Below are positions 6,758 through 12,242 of a DNA stretch of 12,517 nt, in pieces. Each line of letters begins with the position of its first letter. The stretch's first letter is position 1. The translations under genes and the position numbers were made by a program. This stretch comes from Candidatus Altimarinota bacterium. Its GTDB lineage: Bacteria > Patescibacteriota > Gracilibacteria > RBG-16-42-10. The DNA is taken from contig JAGNZB010000033.1 in the NCBI GenBank assembly GCA_017984655.1, forward strand, positions 1 to 12,517, read 5' to 3'. The notes beneath the pieces are model-generated. The model was not told where the DNA came from, did no database searches, and saw only the letters and a list, made by a program, of their open reading frames with translations.

Positions 6758-7312
6758 ATGGAAAAAGATACACAGCTACCTATCCTCAAGTTGGCTGATA
6801 ATATCCCAGCTACCGTACAGTTCGATGGTGTATTGGGAAAAGAATTTCATAATGAAAAATATGATTCTATTTCCTATCTCTACATTCTGTATGATGTCAC
6901 CAACAACAATAAGAAAATGATTTGGTTTGCTACCGAAAAACAACATCAAGCTGTATTAGCACAGAAGATCAGTACCCAAAAAGTCTATACATTATTGAAA
7001 CAGAAATCTGAAGGAGACAAGTACAGTACTCTAAAGGTTTTGGAGCTCCCCAATACCAACAAAAATACATTTGTTGGTAATCAATCAGCGACTAGTGAAT
7101 TGGCTGAGGCAATTGAGAATTATGATCACGCGACATCGAGTAATGAGAAAGTACTACCAGAAGCTGCAGCGTGGGCAATCAAAACTGCGGTGATGTCCTA
7201 TGATATATTTGATCGATCACATGTATGGCCAAAGGATACCAGTATCGAGCAGCGTCTCCATTCACTTGCCAAAAAATTTCTAGCGATGCAAAAAAAGTTT
7301 ACTGATGATTAG
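6758..7312 (+). CDS. Hypothetical protein with uncertain N-terminus
   Basis: 184 aa from the ATG at 6758 (MEKDTQLPILKLADNIPATV...). The frame is open back to an ATG at 6692 (206 aa), but those extra 22 residues look non-coding. I do not recognise the family. The first two thirds are beta-rich (DSISYLYILYDVTNN..KMIWFATEKQHQAV). The C-terminal third is helical and Lys-rich (AWAIKTAVMSYDIFD ... LAKKFLAMQKKF). It is polar throughout, with no signal peptide in this frame. Just upstream, TAGGCA (6705-6710), 17 nt, then GATACT (6728-6733) could be a promoter 24 nt before ATG 6758, which favours that start. In the +1-related frame directly upstream lies a strongly hydrophobic helix (from TTG 6720), which would give a membrane-anchored protein if one base were missing in the AAAAA run at 6762-6766. 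It lies upstream of the ECF sigma gene, with no visible functional link. Confidence 0.65.
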   Translation: MEKDTQLPILKLADNIPATVQFDGVLGKEFHNEKYDSISYLYILYDVTNNNKKMIWFATEKQHQAVLAQKISTQKVYTLLKQKSEGDKYSTLKVLELPNTNKNTFVGNQSATSELAEAIENYDHATSSNEKVLPEAAAWAIKTAVMSYDIFDRSHVWPKDTSIEQRLHSLAKKFLAMQKKFTDD

Positions 7313-7323
7313 TACTTGTTTAT

Positions 7324-7362
7324 CAGCAAGTGAAAGAAACTGAAAAGTAAATTGTAGTATTA
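7324..7362 (+). promoter_or_regulatory. Putative ECF-sigma autoregulatory promoter
   Basis: CAGCAAGTGAAAGAAA (7324-7339), 12 nt, then TTGTAGTATTA (7352-7362). The first element and TTGTAGTA-N-TA recur with the same 12-nt spacing at 8681. Both copies lie 76 nt before the chosen start codon of the gene downstream. The likely -35 core is GTGAAAG and the -10 core GTAGTA, about 17 nt apart, a usual ECF spacing. The surrounding sequences and leaders differ, so the conservation is local to the elements. Confidence 0.72.
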
Positions 7363-7399
7363 CAGTAGCAGTCCCGCAAATCCCCTCCTTACTATTGTC

Positions 7400-7972
7400 A
7401 TGGTTCCTACCCCTGGATTAGAAATAACGGATGAAAAACTGGCTTCTCTAGTCCAGAAAGTTGACAAAGAACAGTTCGGTGTTTTGGTGGATCGCTATCA
7501 AAAAAAGCTCCTTCGCTATGGCCGAAAGTTCTTGGCGGAAACTGGCAATATCGAGGATATCCTGCAGGAAATTTTCCTCCGCGCGTATCAGAATATTCAA
7601 AGCTTTGATACCAAACTAAAGTTCTCTTCTTGGATCTATCGCATCGCGCACAATTTGTTTATCAATGCGCTCAAGAAGCAGTCTCACCAGATTGTCTACT
7701 CTTTCAACTTTGACACCCTGATGCCTCATCCCATCTATGAAGATGCCGCTGTCAGTGAGCGGGAACAGAAGGAGCTACGGAAGATGCTTGATAGTAGTAT
7801 GAATAGCTTGCCAGCCCACTACCGTGAGGTGATTGTTCTTTATTACTTCGAAGAGCTGGATTACCGGGAAATTGCTGATATTCTTCACATCCCGATTGGT
7901 ACAGTCGGTATTCGTCTCCGTCGAGCCAAAGCCCAACTCAAAAAATCTTATCTAAAACTGCATGCAAGATAA
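7400..7972 (+). CDS. ECF-type RNA polymerase sigma factor
   Basis: 190 aa with the two-domain ECF layout. Sigma-2 spans about 25-92: FGVLVDRYQKKLLRYGRKFL, then the -10-recognition and core-binding part NIEDILQEIFLRAYQNIQSFD, then KFSSWIYRIAHNLFINALKK. After a linker, sigma-4 spans about 126-183 (LPAHYREVIVLYYFEELDYREIADIL with the helix-turn-helix IPIGTVGIRLRRAKAQLKK), which reads the -35. No sigma-1 or sigma-3 is present. Start ATG 7400 lies 41 nt after the end of the putative -10 element. The stop overlaps the next gene by 11 nt, indicating translational coupling to a membrane partner, the usual ECF/anti-sigma arrangement. The shared upstream element suggests it drives its own transcription and that of the secreted protein at 8757. 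The ECF subgroup cannot be named from sequence alone. Confidence 0.93.
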   Translation: MVPTPGLEITDEKLASLVQKVDKEQFGVLVDRYQKKLLRYGRKFLAETGNIEDILQEIFLRAYQNIQSFDTKLKFSSWIYRIAHNLFINALKKQSHQIVYSFNFDTLMPHPIYEDAAVSEREQKELRKMLDSSMNSLPAHYREVIVLYYFEELDYREIADILHIPIGTVGIRLRRAKAQLKKSYLKLHAR

Positions 7973-8657
7973 ATCTTCAGCCAACACACTCAAGGATACC
8001 ATCCTAGAGAAAATCGAAAGTGACCAAGTCAAGATGAGACCAAAGCTCTTCTATGTCCTCAAGGTTGGTCTCGTAGCTGCTGTGGGTGTGGCGATCTTGG
8101 TGGTTGTTTCTTTGCTGACCAGTTTTATCTTATTTAGTATCTGGGTTAGTGATCGAGCGTTCTTATTAGGATTCGGTGCTCGGGGTATCAACACATTCTT
8201 GATGCTTTTTCCTTGGCGGTTATTCATCCTAGCTTTCGTATTGGTGGTCATCTTTACTGTTTTGATTCGTAGCTTCCGTTTTGGTTATCGCAGTCCGATT
8301 CTCTACTTCTCCATCATTGCTTTGGCACTCAGTATCGGATCGGGATTCTTCATTGCTAGGACGCCACTGCATCAAGGTCTCTCGGAACGTGATCGAGTGC
8401 ACCAGCTGCCGGTTTTGCCTGGAATCTATCATCATGTCAGTCGCCCTGCTCCCAGTAATGATGTCTTTCGTGGTCTTGTTAGAACGATTATGGAGCAAAG
8501 TATTCGGGTGGAGGATGAAGAACAGCAAATAGTCACGGTGGTTCTGCCAGCCAACTGGTCCAACCGAATCGTGATCAAGGTAGGTGATCAGCTCTTTATT
8601 GCTGGTGATTGGCATGGGGCCACGTTTCGAGCCTATGGCTTGAAGAAGATAAAATAA
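7962..8657 (+). CDS. Three-TM membrane protein, candidate anti-sigma factor
   Basis: 231 aa, start ATG 7962 inside the sigma gene's last codons (11-nt overlap), so coupled to it. Layout: a short charged cytoplasmic helix (1-30, NTLKDTILEKIESDQVKMRP), TM1 about 36-62, TM2 about 84-103, TM3 about 112-132, then a C-terminal domain of about 100 residues that is beta-rich near the end (QQIVTVVLPANWSNRIVIKVGDQLFIAGDWHGA). With an N-in start and three TMs the C-terminal domain should be outside. There is no zinc-type HxxxCxxC anti-sigma motif, and the cytoplasmic part is very short. The anti-sigma role is inferred from gene order and coupling. The KMRP-LFYVLK lead into TM1 reminds me of a membrane-protein family found beside ECF genes in CPR genomes, but I cannot verify this. 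It could instead be a sensor or an unrelated membrane protein. Confidence 0.75.
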   Translation: MQDKSSANTLKDTILEKIESDQVKMRPKLFYVLKVGLVAAVGVAILVVVSLLTSFILFSIWVSDRAFLLGFGARGINTFLMLFPWRLFILAFVLVVIFTVLIRSFRFGYRSPILYFSIIALALSIGSGFFIARTPLHQGLSERDRVHQLPVLPGIYHHVSRPAPSNDVFRGLVRTIMEQSIRVEDEEQQIVTVVLPANWSNRIVIKVGDQLFIAGDWHGATFRAYGLKKIK

Positions 8658-8680
8658 ACCGATCCGACACCTAGTCCAGA

Positions 8681-8719
8681 CAGCAAGTGAAAGAAAATCA
8701 CTGTTCTGTTGTAGTAGTA
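8681..8719 (+). promoter_or_regulatory. Second copy of the ECF-type promoter element
   Basis: CAGCAAGTGAAAGAAA (8681-8696), 12 nt, then TTGTAGTAGTA (8709-8719). It is identical in the first element and in 10 of 11 bases of the second to the copy before the sigma gene. It lies 76 nt before ATG 8757. A start at ATG 8721 would sit directly on the predicted -10, which argues for 8757. Confidence 0.72.
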
Positions 8720-8756
8720 GATGTCGCGACAGCGATTACTATTTATTTACATTTCT

Positions 8757-9524
8757 ATGAACAAGAAACTATTGGCTACGGGTGGATTGGTATCATCTTT
8801 ATTGTTGCTAAGCACGACTGCTGCAGCCTATGCAGCTACTAGTACTGCACCTAGCAGACAGGCACCAATGAATAATAGCCGCATAAGACCAATGCGCAAC
8901 GATGGCGCTTTTGTGACTAAGATGGCTACTAAACTCGGACTGGATGCTGCTACTGTCAAAGCTGAACTTGATAGTGGGAAGACCATCAGAGATATCTTTG
9001 CTGACAACAATATTACAGAGGAGAAAATGAAAACCGTTTTTGGCGGTCGAGGACATGGGGGTCGTGGTCACGGAATGATGCATGATAGTAGTAAATTAAC
9101 TGAAATCGCTACCAAGCTTGGTCTGGATGCTGCGGCTGTCAAAGAACAACTAGCTAGTGGCAAATCATTCAAAGATATTCTGACTGAGAACAACATCACG
9201 CCCGAACAAATCAAGACTGTCTTGGGATCTCAGTTTGAAGCAGGCAAGGGCCCACATGGCCAACATGGACCAAGACAAATGCCAGGTGAAGTACTCGCTC
9301 TCCAAGCCCAAGTCCTTGGCATCACAGTCGAACAGCTGCAAGCTGAGTTTGCAGCGGGTCAGAGAATCACCGACGTACTCAAGAGTCACAACATGACAAT
9401 CGAGGCATTTGATGCGCAAATCAAATCTGCAGCACAAGCAGCACTCACAGCAGGAAACCTCACTGACGAACAAATTACTCATTACCAGAGAATTGTAGGC
9501 AGAGGTTCTCGTATCAGTAAGTAG
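8757..9524 (+). CDS. Secreted three-repeat protein with His/Gly-rich linkers
   Basis: 255 aa from ATG 8757; an upstream ATG at 8721 would add 12 residues but overlaps the predicted promoter. Residues 1-27 form a textbook signal peptide (MNKK, hydrophobic core, AYA|AT). The mature protein has three helical repeats of about 46 residues (51-96, 112-157, 178-223). Repeats 1 and 2 share ATKLGLDAA-VK--L-SGK, D-I and NNIT; repeat 3 is diverged but keeps VLGI, V-Q-L and AAGQRITDVL. They are joined by linkers rich in Gly, His, Met and Arg (GGRGHGGRGHGMMHD; GKGPHGQHGPRQMPG) that could bind metal or act as flexible spacers. There are no cysteines. The repeats resemble short helical hairpins of DUF2680/YckD-like exported proteins, a weak impression. 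The shared ECF element upstream suggests it is an output of the sigma factor, perhaps an envelope-stress protein. It ends before a clear terminator. Confidence 0.85.
   Translation: MNKKLLATGGLVSSLLLLSTTAAAYAATSTAPSRQAPMNNSRIRPMRNDGAFVTKMATKLGLDAATVKAELDSGKTIRDIFADNNITEEKMKTVFGGRGHGGRGHGMMHDSSKLTEIATKLGLDAAAVKEQLASGKSFKDILTENNITPEQIKTVLGSQFEAGKGPHGQHGPRQMPGEVLALQAQVLGITVEQLQAEFAAGQRITDVLKSHNMTIEAFDAQIKSAAQAALTAGNLTDEQITHYQRIVGRGSRISK
8907..9425 (+). repeat. Three internal repeats of the secreted protein gene
   Basis: Coding repeats at about 8907-9044, 9090-9227 and 9288-9425. The first two are also similar at DNA level (for example CTGGATGCTGC followed by GCTGTCAAAG-like sequence). The third is diverged, which points to an older duplication followed by a more recent one. 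Confidence 0.75.
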
Positions 9525-9546
9525 TTATCATTACCACAATAAGGAG

Positions 9547-9583
9547 CCTGGGTGGCAGTGTACAAACCTACCCAGGTTTTTTT
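9547..9583 (+). terminator. Intrinsic terminator after the secreted-protein gene
   Basis: CCTGGGT (9547-9553) pairs with ACCCAGG (9570-9576), immediately followed by seven T residues (9577-9583). It starts 23 nt after the stop codon at 9524. Confidence 0.85.
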
Positions 9584-9626
9584 GAAGTTGAACAGAGCTT
9601 TGGTGATAACTCTGTTTTATTCATGC

Positions 9627-10373
9627 TTAGGTTAGTTTGATAGGCCACTGATACAACCAGGGTTTCGCTTGCTGCTCTCTATACCTCCGTCGCTGTATCA
9701 TTGGCAATAATCGATCATCTTCTTCATCGGCATCAGGATCCAAGTAACTGGGTAGTACTGAAGGATAGATTGGAGGCCGAAATTGTTTGGAAAACTGTAT
9801 CCTGGGGAGATTCTCGGTGAGTTCTTCATCCACTAGCACTTGCTTACCTGTTGCATGAATTGCTTCTGCTGTTCTGTCTACACAATCCCCACGATGAAAT
9901 CCGGTCACTACTATTTGGTCATAGCTTGCAGTAGCCTCTAACACTGGACCCAAATCTGGATAGTTGTAACTACCATCGGGGTTGGGAGTGGTGAAGTCTG
10001 TAAATTTTGCAGCCAGGTGAATCAGCTGATCTGCTGGATCGACATCAACTACTGGTGATGGGGAAAGATCTTGGAAAGTAGTCCAAAGGATATGGAATGC
10101 TCGATCTCGATAACGTTCAGAGATAGTGCGATTCAAAGCACCTGCATAGCATTGCAGTAGGATCTGGTGTACATGGGCACGATGGAGATTGCGAACGATT
10201 TGAGCTTGCTCAGGATGCCGATCAAGTAGCTCAGTGATGTTTTCTTCACTACAGCCAAGCTCCTGGAGCATGGTGGCGGTCACGCGCGGAGTCACAAGAC
10301 CACGGTGGAAATCAACGGTGCTATCGATATATGGCTGGATCGGATAGAGGAAGACGAGCGCTTGTTTGAGCAT
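9627..10373 (-). CDS. Isochorismatase-like (cysteine hydrolase fold) protein
   Basis: 248 aa from ATG 10371-10373; the frame is open to a TTG at 10421, which falls in the predicted -35, so the ATG is chosen. The C-terminal half resembles the isochorismatase/nicotinamidase fold: AAKFTDFTTPNPDG (K123 as a possible catalytic Lys), then YDQIVVTGFHRGDCVDRTAEAIHATGKQVLVDEEL (beta strand, nucleophile-position C164, helix, strand). The N-terminal strand ALVFLYPIQPYID lacks the usual catalytic Asp of ALLVIDMQ, and the middle (about 30-105) is a long helical insertion I do not recognise. It ends in a charged tail (DPDADEEDDR, RRRYREQQ). The fold assignment is by pattern only. It may be a degenerate or non-catalytic member, or a convergent Rossmann-like protein. 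It is a single gene, cytoplasmic by sequence. Confidence 0.7.
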   Translation of the reverse strand: MLKQALVFLYPIQPYIDSTVDFHRGLVTPRVTATMLQELGCSEENITELLDRHPEQAQIVRNLHRAHVHQILLQCYAGALNRTISERYRDRAFHILWTTFQDLSPSPVVDVDPADQLIHLAAKFTDFTTPNPDGSYNYPDLGPVLEATASYDQIVVTGFHRGDCVDRTAEAIHATGKQVLVDEELTENLPRIQFSKQFRPPIYPSVLPSYLDPDADEEDDRLLPMIQRRRYREQQAKPWLYQWPIKLT

Positions 10374-10392
10374 ACACTTGTGATGAGAGAGA

Positions 10393-10421
10393 AGTGTACT
10401 GGTTTTGTTGGTTGATCTCAA
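10393..10421 (-). promoter_or_regulatory. Sigma70-type promoter of the isochorismatase-like gene
   Basis: Minus strand: TTGAGA (10421-10416), 17-nt spacer, TACACT (10398-10393), then 19 nt to the ATG at 10373. Both hexamers match well and the leader would be about 12 nt. Confidence 0.55.
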
Positions 10422-10479
10422 GACTGATTGTGTGACCTGGGGGAATATTACTGATCCATCCTTTAGAACTTCGCTCGTG

Positions 10480-10535
10480 TAAGGTAAAGGTGAAAGTGAA
10501 GGTAAATGGAAAGTGAATGGAAAAGAGTGAAGGGG
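10480..10535 (+). repeat. Purine-rich imperfect GTGAA/GGTAAA tract
   Basis: A strand-asymmetric run of short imperfect units (GGTAAA, GGTGAA, AGTGAA, GGTAAA, TGGAAA, GTGAAT, GGAAAA, GAGTGAA) in the 253-nt divergent gap 10374-10626. The opposite strand is almost pure pyrimidine plus A. No gene is supported here. Confidence 0.6.
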
Positions 10536-10573
10536 GTTGTGTACTATTACTACTCATCATCTTTCTCATTCTA

Positions 10574-10602
10574 CTGACAAGCTCTCTATTCAAGAGTATA
10601 CT
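10574..10602 (+). promoter_or_regulatory. Sigma70-type promoter of the two-TM protein gene
   Basis: CTGACA (10574-10579), 17 nt, TATACT (10597-10602), then 24 nt to ATG 10627. A short inverted repeat TCAAG/CTTGA (10590-10594 and 10601-10605) overlaps the -10 and could be an operator, though it is short. Confidence 0.65.
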
Positions 10603-10626
10603 TGAGAGAAAATTACTAATTTCGCT

Positions 10627-11106
10627 ATGAGAGCTCGTATTTGGATACTGATTATCACTATTCTCGCATTAGCTGGGGGGTACTATTATTTGATGGATCA
10701 ATACGGGGCGACCAATCCAAGTGAGACGGAACTAATGTGGACTATCATTGGTAGTATCGTCTTTTTCTTTGCTATCAGCATCTTTTTGCCGCGTCTGTTC
10801 TTTAAAGGCCTCTATCCTAATGCCAATCAAATCATGAGCAATGGTGGGATCAAATCGAAAGCAAAAGTGCTTGCTCTCCAAGAGACAGGTACTACGATCA
10901 ATACAATTTATTATCTAGTCCGTGTCAGTGTCGAGGTCCACCCAGAGGGTCAAACAGCCTTCCAAGCCAATTTCGAGGCGCCGATTTCACGCCTCAACAT
11001 TCCCCGCATTGGTGATGAGATCTCTGTCATCTTTGATCCTATTGATCATACCAAAATCACCATAGACAATAGTCCGGTGATGCCAGCTAGCGCTCACTCA
11101 TCCTAG
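10627..11106 (+). CDS. Two-TM protein with DUF3592-like domain
   Basis: 159 aa. TM1 is about 4-23 (IWILIITILALAGGYYYLM), a short outside loop follows, and TM2 is about 37-57 (MWTIIGSIVFFFAISIFLP). The C-terminal domain (about 70-150) is a small beta-rich fold on the cytoplasmic side: GIKSKAKVLALQETGTTINTIYYLVRVSVEVHPEG, then a NIPRIGDEISVIFDPIDHTKITID ending. The order (altered-consequence Ala-x-Val-Leu strand, TG-x-x-N turn, V-x-V-x-V-x-P strand, G-(x)n-V-x-(Y/F)DP-x-(D/N)) resembles DUF3592-type membrane proteins. Function of that family is not known to me. Start ATG 10627 fits the promoter 24 nt upstream. The next gene has its own promoter whose -35 overlaps this stop codon. Confidence 0.75.
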   Translation: MRARIWILIITILALAGGYYYLMDQYGATNPSETELMWTIIGSIVFFFAISIFLPRLFFKGLYPNANQIMSNGGIKSKAKVLALQETGTTINTIYYLVRVSVEVHPEGQTAFQANFEAPISRLNIPRIGDEISVIFDPIDHTKITIDNSPVMPASAHSS

Positions 11107-11132
11107 ACAATACTAATACACCACATTATGAT
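11104..11132 (+). promoter_or_regulatory. Sigma70-type promoter of the metallophosphoesterase gene
   Basis: TAGACA (11104-11109, overlapping the TAG stop of the upstream gene), exactly 17 nt, TATGAT (11127-11132), then 23 nt to ATG 11156. It indicates independent transcription despite the 49-nt intergenic distance. Confidence 0.68.
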
Positions 11133-11155
11133 GGTTCCTCATTTTACTACTTTGC

Positions 11156-12160
11156 ATGGGTAAGCTTCTGATCTTGGGGGATACACATTTTGGTGAGAAA
11201 AAACTAGAGCCAGTGATGGTGAAAGCCGTCACTAAAGCGTTTGATCTGGGTATTGATCAGGATGCAGAAGTCGCATCGGCTGGAGACTATATTGAAGCTG
11301 GTGAAGTAGCTGATCGCCATATGCAACGACAAGCAATGCGCCAAGTTCTTGGGGGAATGTTGCAATACCAAAGAAAAACAGGACAACCAATTCATGTCGT
11401 ACCAGGAAATCACGAAAGAAACTTGCACCTTGATCATCTCAGAGATATTGCGCCTGGTGTTGAGCATGAGCTCCACCCTTTGATGTATGAAAAAGATGGA
11501 ATCATTCTTCATCATGGTGACTTGGCTGATACAAAAGACCAGCCACTTACGGCATATTTGGATGCATACAAGGGCCAAAGTACTGCTGCTCTCAAAGACT
11601 ACTTAGCCAATGATCCAGCATTCGCTGCAGACCGCCAAGCATACCATGTTAGAAATATGATCTTTGTCTGGGACTGGATGCGTATTGGTGAAAAGATTGG
11701 TTTCTCAAATATGCGTCAGTTACAGCTGTTCGATTGGATTGCTAGAGGTTCTATTAGTCGATCAATTCAGGCAGCATTGGCTGACAATACTCTCACGCGC
11801 CAAGCAGGAGCAGACTTTGTGCTCAATACTTGGCTTGCTGAACAAATATCTGACGCTTGGGCTGTACTTTCTGGTCATACGCACATGCCATATCACACCT
11901 CATGGGGTCATGATGCGACTGGTAGACAGACAATCATTGCTAATGTTGGCTCAATTTACTCTACAGCGAGAGCACCCACCTCTGTCCTATTGGATACATC
12001 AGCCCGAACGAGCACGATGCTGGCGTTCCGTGACGATGAATGGCGTCCTGAAAGTGTAATCAAGCATGGTGACCCGAAGAGCTTCTTTATGCCTGCTACT
12101 CACCTACCTAAGCCAAAGGTATTGCCAGAAGGATCAGCTGCTCTAAAGAAAGTGATTTAA
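11156..12160 (+). CDS. Calcineurin-like metallophosphoesterase
   Basis: 334 aa with the full two-metal phosphoesterase set: D9 and H11 (LGDTHFG), D44 (AGDYIEAGE), N85 and H86 (VVPGNHER), H120 (LHHGDLAD) and H241/H243 (LSGHTHMPYH). The Asp, Asn and His ligands hold the binuclear centre. H86 is the usual acid. The catalytic order and spacing are normal, so it is predicted active. Between the HGD and GHTH motifs is an insert of about 110 residues (130-235) containing two Trp/Phe-rich helices (MIFVWDWMRIGEKIGF, LFDWIARGSI), which may form a substrate or lid domain. No signal peptide, so cytoplasmic. Substrate unknown: members include nucleases, nucleotide phosphatases and UDP-diacylglucosamine hydrolases, and the last is unlikely without other lipid A genes. 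The C-terminus (about 300-334) is extended and basic. Confidence 0.9.
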   Translation: MGKLLILGDTHFGEKKLEPVMVKAVTKAFDLGIDQDAEVASAGDYIEAGEVADRHMQRQAMRQVLGGMLQYQRKTGQPIHVVPGNHERNLHLDHLRDIAPGVEHELHPLMYEKDGIILHHGDLADTKDQPLTAYLDAYKGQSTAALKDYLANDPAFAADRQAYHVRNMIFVWDWMRIGEKIGFSNMRQLQLFDWIARGSISRSIQAALADNTLTRQAGADFVLNTWLAEQISDAWAVLSGHTHMPYHTSWGHDATGRQTIIANVGSIYSTARAPTSVLLDTSARTSTMLAFRDDEWRPESVIKHGDPKSFFMPATHLPKPKVLPEGSAALKKVI

Positions 12161-12178
12161 CTTCTTCACGTCACTTTC
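12148..12178 (+). other. Weak hairpin after the metallophosphoesterase gene
   Basis: GAAAGTGA (12148-12155) pairs with TCACTTTC (12171-12178) over a 15-nt loop that includes the stop codon. There is no following T-tract, so a terminator role is doubtful. Between it and the Nudix stop at 12243 I see no gene, only a second weak nested palindrome (12213-12244). Confidence 0.3.
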
Positions 12179-12242
12179 CTAAGACTATAATTAAGTGGTG
12201 CGCCGGAAGGACAACTGTAACAACAGCTTATTAGGGCTGCAG

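Noticed and set aside
7313..7331. ACTTG/CAAGT hairpin before the sigma gene as a terminator
   Set aside because: Only 5 bp, no T-tract, and it overlaps the conserved promoter element.
8229..8615. 128-residue ORF on the minus strand
   Set aside because: It lies entirely inside the 3-TM membrane protein gene on the opposite strand, with no domain or signal; a shadow frame.
10490..10545. Third copy of the ECF-type element (GTGAAAG at 10490, or AAGTGAATGG at 10511 with TTGTGTACTA at 10537)
   Set aside because: GTGAAAG at 10490 has no GTAGTA-like box at the expected distance. The 10511 version has two mismatched spacing positions and several base changes, and the rightward gene already has a good sigma70 promoter.
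10321..10593. 90-residue ORF on the minus strand
   Set aside because: It reads through a purine/pyrimidine tract (giving FTFTFTFT) and the promoters of both flanking genes, and overlaps the real gene at 9627-10373 in another frame.
11204..11578. 124-residue ORF on the minus strand
   Set aside because: Antisense to the metallophosphoesterase motif region; composition looks like a shadow of that gene.
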